Source of the DNA: JBFJVD01 sp041624375
Lineage (GTDB): Bacteria; Chloroflexota; Anaerolineae; Anaerolineales; E44-bin32
Direction: 5' to 3'
Assembly: GCA_041624375.1 (NCBI GenBank)
Contig: JBFJVD010000089.1
Coordinates: forward strand, 1-10,546
DNA length: 10,546 bases
Of this stretch, positions 7,184 to 10,546 are shown piece after piece. The notes under the pieces are model-generated. The model worked only from the letters and a program-made list of their open reading frames with translations, did no database searches and was not told the origin of the DNA. The position numbers and the translations under genes are program-made. Position 1 is the first letter of the stretch; each line of letters begins with the position of its first letter.

Positions 7184-7288
7184 GCTGCCCCCATCACATC
7201 CACAAATGTACCCGGTTGGCTAACGCCGCAAGTTGCGGCCAGGAGGTTAACAAACCTTGAGCAGCTCGAGGAAACCTCTCCGTGCGCG
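7184..7288. other. Spacer between pckA and the ABC operon
   Basis: This spacer of 105 bp holds a 15-bp dyad at 7225-7239, described separately, and a weaker imperfect inverted repeat around 7258-7274 on the pckA side (CCTCGAG with CTCAAGG, one mismatch, on the minus strand). No T-run follows either on the minus strand, so I see no convincing terminator for pckA. I see no strong -35/-10 pair; read-through from pckA is possible. Confidence 0.5.
7225..7239. promoter_or_regulatory. Perfect 15-bp dyad upstream of the ABC operon
   Basis: GCCGCAAGTTGCGGC is a perfect palindrome of 7-bp half-sites around one central base, centred 49 bases upstream of the ATPase start codon. As RNA it would form only a 5-bp stem with a 5-base loop, without a T-run. 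This makes an operator for a dimeric regulator at least as plausible as a terminator. No regulator gene is in the window. Confidence 0.4.
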
Positions 7289-8896
7289 TTACGCCGCGCT
7301 AGGACCCGCAGCGACCACTTCGGCCTGGACAGTGTTCCGGTATTTCTCGAAGTTGTCTGCAAATCGGCGTGCCAGGCGCCGGGCCTGCTCATCATAGGCA
7401 GAAGGTTGCGCCCATGTATCTCGGGGCCAGAGCACGTCCGGCGGGACTGAAGGGAGGGATTCGGGGACTTCGAGCCCAAAGATGGGATCCCGCCGAGTCG
7501 GAACCGACATCAGATCTCCGCTTAGGGCGGCGCGCACTATGGCGCGTGTATGCTCGAGCTTCATGCGATGTCCCTGTCCGAAGGCGCCTCCAGTCCATCC
7601 CGTATTCACCAGCCAGACCTGGGCGCCGTGCTTCTCGATGCGCGCTCGGAGGAGTTCCGCGTAGTGAGCGGGCGGCAGTGGGAGGAACGGGGCTCCAAAA
7701 CAGGCGGAGAATGTGGCCTCCGGTTCATCTCCCAGCCCTTTTTCCGTCCCGGCAAGCTTGGATGTGTACCCGGACAGGAAATAATAAACAGCTTGCTCGG
7801 GTGAGAGCCGAGCGATCGGTGGGAGAACCCCGAACGCATCCGCCGACAGAAAGAAGATGTTCTGCGGATGATCGCCTCGCCCTTCGATGACATGATTTGG
7901 AACGAACTCGATCGGATAGGCGCCCCGCGTATTCTCAGTACGGGATTCATCTTCAAAATTCGGTACGCGCGTCCGTGGATCGACGACGACGTTCTCCAAA
8001 ATCACACCAAATTGATGGGTCGCATGCCAGATGATCGGCTCGTCGTCGACGTTCAGTCGGATCATCTTCGCGTAGCAGCCACCTTCGAAGTTAAATATCC
8101 CCTCATCGCTCCAGCCGTGTTCGTCGTCGCCGATCAAATCACGATCCGGGACCGAGGACAACGTTGTTTTGCCGGTACCGGAGAGTCCGAAATAGAGCGC
8201 AGTGTCTCCGTGGCGACCGCGATTCGCCGAGCAATGCATCGCTACTACGCCTCGCAGCGGGAGAAGGTAGTTCAATACCGTAAAGATGGTCTTCTTCACT
8301 TCACCGGCGTAGCTCGTTCCTCCGATCAAGGCCAGATTGCGGCTGAAATCCAGGATAATGAAGGTCTTCGACCGGGTGCCATGCACCGTAGGGTCGGCGT
8401 CGAAGCCAGGTGCATGCAACAGGGTGAAGGCTGGCTGATGAGTCTCCACCTCGGGTGGAGTGAGGCGCAAGAACATGTGATGTGCGAAGAGCGCGTGCCA
8501 GGCGTTTTCCGTCACCAGCCGGATCGGAAGCCGATGCTCCGGATCGGCCGAGGCGGCGGCATCGTGCACGTAAACTTCACGACCTTTGAAGTGTTCGAGC
8601 AGGTCATGGTAGAGCCGCTCGAAGTGATCTTCCGATAACGGCTGGTTAATGCTGCCCCACTCGACCTGTGATTCCGTCGCGGCATTGCGGACAACGAACT
8701 TGTCATTCGGCGAACGGCCGGTGTGCTGACCGGTGTCGGCGACGAATGTGCCCGGAACGGCCAATTCGCCTTCCATACGACGGACCGCGTGCTCCATCAG
8801 GACCGCGGGAGACAAATTCCAGAATTCGGCGCCCAGCTCCATCAGGCCGTGATGCTTGAGATCATGGGGTCCAGGGAATCCTGATTTCGGGGGCAT
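7289..8896 (-). CDS. pckA: Phosphoenolpyruvate carboxykinase (ATP)
   Basis: It catalyses oxaloacetate + ATP to phosphoenolpyruvate + CO2 + ADP, the first committed step of gluconeogenesis, in the cytosol. The 535-aa length matches the bacterial ATP-type family (E. coli enzyme 540 aa). Visible active-site elements are GRSPNDKF (60-67) with the oxaloacetate-binding Arg, GGTSYAGEVKK (192-202) with Tyr196 and the metal/substrate Lys pair, and MHCSANRG (221-228) with the metal-ligand His. Further on are P-loop GLSGTGKTT (237-245), GDDEHGWSDEGIFNFEGG (256-273) with the Asp pair, and TRGAYPI (323-329). The longer frame from TTG 8914 is rejected because that codon overlaps the AAGGAG at 8906-8911; ATG 8896 follows it by nine bases. 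The gene looks intact and ordinary. Upstream mazG is co-directional but 180 bp away; control may sit in that hairpin-bearing leader. Confidence 0.97.
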   Translation of the reverse strand: MPPKSGFPGPHDLKHHGLMELGAEFWNLSPAVLMEHAVRRMEGELAVPGTFVADTGQHTGRSPNDKFVVRNAATESQVEWGSINQPLSEDHFERLYHDLLEHFKGREVYVHDAAASADPEHRLPIRLVTENAWHALFAHHMFLRLTPPEVETHQPAFTLLHAPGFDADPTVHGTRSKTFIILDFSRNLALIGGTSYAGEVKKTIFTVLNYLLPLRGVVAMHCSANRGRHGDTALYFGLSGTGKTTLSSVPDRDLIGDDEHGWSDEGIFNFEGGCYAKMIRLNVDDEPIIWHATHQFGVILENVVVDPRTRVPNFEDESRTENTRGAYPIEFVPNHVIEGRGDHPQNIFFLSADAFGVLPPIARLSPEQAVYYFLSGYTSKLAGTEKGLGDEPEATFSACFGAPFLPLPPAHYAELLRARIEKHGAQVWLVNTGWTGGAFGQGHRMKLEHTRAIVRAALSGDLMSVPTRRDPIFGLEVPESLPSVPPDVLWPRDTWAQPSAYDEQARRLARRFADNFEKYRNTVQAEVVAAGPSAA

Positions 8897-8905
8897 CAGT
8901 GCGAA

Positions 8906-8911
8906 CTCCTT
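8906..8911 (-). promoter_or_regulatory. Ribosome binding site of pckA (AAGGAG)
   Basis: AAGGAG on the minus strand lies 9 bases before ATG 8896. Because TTG 8914 is only three bases upstream of this motif and its second and third codons (AAG GAG) are the motif itself, translation should begin at ATG 8896. Confidence 0.8.
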
Positions 8912-9021
8912 CAATTCAAATGCAGGTGGCCCTACCGGCCTGTGGGTCGTCCGAGTCCTGCAGAGGGTGGTATTTCAGGCCGGGCGGCCTCCCGCGTCCG
9001 ACTCTTTGCCTCCGCGTTGGC

Positions 9022-9035
9022 GCGCCCGAAGGCGC
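9022..9035 (-). other. UUCG tetraloop hairpin
   Basis: On the minus strand GCGCC-TTCG-GGCGC forms a 5-bp GC stem closed by a C(UUCG)G tetraloop, one of the most stable RNA hairpins known. It is 42 bases past the mazG stop (9077) and 126 bases before the pckA ATG. No T-run follows, so it is not a standard intrinsic terminator; it could protect a 3' end or cap the 5' end of a pckA transcript. Confidence 0.5.
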
Positions 9036-9076
9036 ACCAGTCCAAGTGTAACATGCGGCTCTAGGGTAGGGTTGCC

Positions 9077-10540
9077 TTAGCTTCCGTTGCCGGCGCGTTT
9101 GGCGTCTTCCCAGAGCTCATCGAGTTGCGCCAGACTCATTTGCGCCATACTCCGTCCGAGCGCGCTTGCCTTCTGCTCGACATAATGAAACCGGGTCCGA
9201 AACCGCTGGTTTGCCTGCCGCAACGCGGCCTCCGGATCAATCATCCTCCAGCGGGCGAAGTTCACCACTGCGAAAAGCAGATCGCCGAGTTCTCGTCCGA
9301 GTGAAGGCCCGTCCGGGGCCGCAGACAGTTCGGCTACCTCCTCCGCGACCTTCGCTACGACGCCAGACACATCGGGCCAGTCGAAGCCGACGCTGGCGGC
9401 GCGTTTCTGGTATTCATAGGCCTGGGCGAGTGCGGGGAGAGCCCGTGGCACGCCACCGAGCGCGCTTCGGTCACCTTCTCCACGTTCTGAGCGCTCTCTG
9501 GCTTTCAGTGCCTCCCAATTGTGGAGCACCTCGCCTACACCGGCGACTTCCACTTCGCCGAAGACATGGGGGTGACGCTCAACGAGCTTCCGGTTGACGG
9601 ATGCGATCACTGCGGCCATCGAGAACTCGCCCGCCTCCGTTGCGATCTGACCCTGAAGGACGATCTGAAGCAGAAGATCACCTAATTCCTCCTGAAGGCC
9701 CTTGAAATCGCCTCGATCGATCGCCTCAATGGCCTCGTAGGTCTCTTCCAGGAGATGGGTCCGCAGGCTGTCGTGTGTTTGCTCACGGTCCCATGGGCAA
9801 CCGTCCGGCGCTCTCAGTCGGGCAATCGTGTCTTGAAGGGCCTCGAAGGAAGCCGGGCCGTCTAATGGCGGCACATAGAGCGTTGTCAAGACATCCAGCG
9901 ATGGGCTGTGATCGATTTCGTAGAGCGGCAACCGTTCCAGGGCAGCCGATGGCGTTCCCGCCGCATGGACAAGAACCACCGGATGGTCTTCCGGATACTG
10001 GTTTGCCAGTGTGAGCTTCACATCGGATGCCAGCAGGCGGGAGAAAACTTGGGCGACGAAGGCATGGCGATCGGGTGGAAACGGTGGGTGGTGCTGCGCG
10101 GCCAGCTCCAGAGCATCTGCTACAAAAAGACCCTCCACGCCATCAACCCCAAGCAGATCCAGGCAGGGTTCGATGAAGCTTACGCCCGGGACCACCTCTA
10201 GCGGGAGGCCGGCCGCTGGCGCTGAACGGCGCAGGCGCTGCACCGTTGCTTCCCCAAGGGACGGATCTCCGGGAACCGCGTAGATCACCCCCTCCGGTCG
10301 AGCGCCCAAGGCCAGAAGCCGGGCCAGGATGGCGTCGTAGACCTCCTCAAACGAGGCATGCCGATCGTACACATCGTCGAAGGAGTGGACGGCGAGCTGA
10401 TCGGGAAGGTCGGCCGTAAGTGGATGCCGGGAGGTCCGCAGATAGACTTCGTGCGTCGATTGCAGCAAGCTCCAGGCCGCCCGAGTGAGCAGCTGCAGAT
10501 CCCCAGGCCCCAAGCCAATGACGGTGATCCCAGGCGCCAT
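9077..10540 (-). CDS. mazG: MazG-family NTP pyrophosphohydrolase fused to a tetrapyrrole-methylase-like domain (YabN type)
   Basis: The 487-aa protein has two parts. Residues 1 to about 222 resemble the SAM-dependent tetrapyrrole (corrin/porphyrin) methylase fold, with GLGPGD (9-14), AVPGDPSLGEATV (88-100) and EVVPGVSFIEP (115-125), as in Bacillus YabN. Residues 230-487 are a duplicated MazG region. The first copy has DGCPWD (246-251), EETYE (265-269) and EELGD (284-288). The second has EEVAE (400-404) and ELGD (417-420). Both therefore keep the EExxE...ExxD metal-binding pattern. MazG hydrolyses nucleoside triphosphates to monophosphates and pyrophosphate, cleaning up abnormal dNTPs/NTPs and, in some bacteria, tuning (p)ppGpp. 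What the methylase-like half does in YabN-type fusions is not settled. ATG 10540 fits the family start (residues ITVIGLG at 5-11), but only six bases upstream are visible, so a slightly earlier start and its ribosome site cannot be excluded. Confidence 0.92.
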   Translation of the reverse strand: MAPGITVIGLGPGDLQLLTRAAWSLLQSTHEVYLRTSRHPLTADLPDQLAVHSFDDVYDRHASFEEVYDAILARLLALGARPEGVIYAVPGDPSLGEATVQRLRRSAPAAGLPLEVVPGVSFIEPCLDLLGVDGVEGLFVADALELAAQHHPPFPPDRHAFVAQVFSRLLASDVKLTLANQYPEDHPVVLVHAAGTPSAALERLPLYEIDHSPSLDVLTTLYVPPLDGPASFEALQDTIARLRAPDGCPWDREQTHDSLRTHLLEETYEAIEAIDRGDFKGLQEELGDLLLQIVLQGQIATEAGEFSMAAVIASVNRKLVERHPHVFGEVEVAGVGEVLHNWEALKARERSERGEGDRSALGGVPRALPALAQAYEYQKRAASVGFDWPDVSGVVAKVAEEVAELSAAPDGPSLGRELGDLLFAVVNFARWRMIDPEAALRQANQRFRTRFHYVEQKASALGRSMAQMSLAQLDELWEDAKRAGNGS

Positions 10541-10546
10541 GGTTCC

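Larger units (their letters stand above)
8897..9076. other. mazG-pckA intergenic region with hairpins
   Basis: The region is 180 bp long and without an ORF. Inverted repeats: GCGCC 9022-9026 with GGCGC 9031-9035, which on the minus strand encloses a TTCG tetraloop, and AGGCC 8977-8981 with GGCCT 8986-8990. Two near-copies of CGTCCGASTC occur at 8948-8957 and 8995-9004. A possible extended -10 on the minus strand is TGTTACACT (9045-9053), with no convincing -35. I recognise no known riboswitch. It most likely carries the pckA promoter and 5' leader, and perhaps mazG termination. Confidence 0.45.

Noticed and set aside
7868..8638. 256-codon plus-strand open frame
   Set aside because: Antisense to the catalytic core of pckA; no family resemblance.

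Overview
The window is a compact bacterial chromosome segment of roughly 60% GC. Every complete protein gene lies on the minus strand; the tail of one plus-strand gene enters from the left edge. The gene set is a YabN-type MazG fusion, ATP-dependent PEP carboxykinase, a LolD/MacB-class ABC exporter, an AttH/CrtC-type lipocalin, a DxDGDG-containing lipoprotein, a CatE-type VOC protein and a DUF3179 protein. This fits a GC-rich environmental bacterium, plausibly Chloroflexota. That placement is an inference from gene content only; no rRNA or tRNA is present to confirm it.

Reading in the direction of transcription, from right to left: a MazG-family protein with an N-terminal tetrapyrrole-methylase-like domain (9077-10540) is followed by a 180-bp intergenic region with hairpins. 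Next comes pckA (7289-8896), whose true start is an ATG behind AAGGAG. A 105-bp spacer with a perfect 15-bp dyad precedes the ABC block: ATPase (6464-7183), a two-module FtsX-type permease with about ten membrane segments (3889-6429), an anchored AttH/CrtC lipocalin-like protein (2670-3827) and a lipoprotein with DxDGDG calcium-loop motifs (1148-2680). A two-domain VOC (CatE-like) protein (214-1107) follows with a near-consensus ribosome binding site. A strong 11-bp-stem hairpin at 157-184 separates it from the convergent plus-strand DUF3179 tail.

The ABC ATPase, permease, lipocalin and lipoprotein are tightly spaced and co-directional, and look like one export or envelope-lipid handling unit. 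The ATPase and permease would extract or move a hydrophobic substrate. The AttH-like protein would receive or modify it outside the membrane, and the lipoprotein would be an external partner. No MacA-type membrane-fusion gene is present between them.

The least explained stretch is 2541-2656, between the lipocalin gene and the lipobox of the lipoprotein. It is about 79% GC in its core, is made of six back-to-back small hairpins, and is bordered by imperfect direct repeats (TCGTGG-ATCG and TCGTGG-CGGATCG). Translated, it gives an implausible Arg/Gly-rich extension ahead of the lipoprotein signal. It may be a structured RNA, a small inserted element or a regulatory leader instead of coding sequence.
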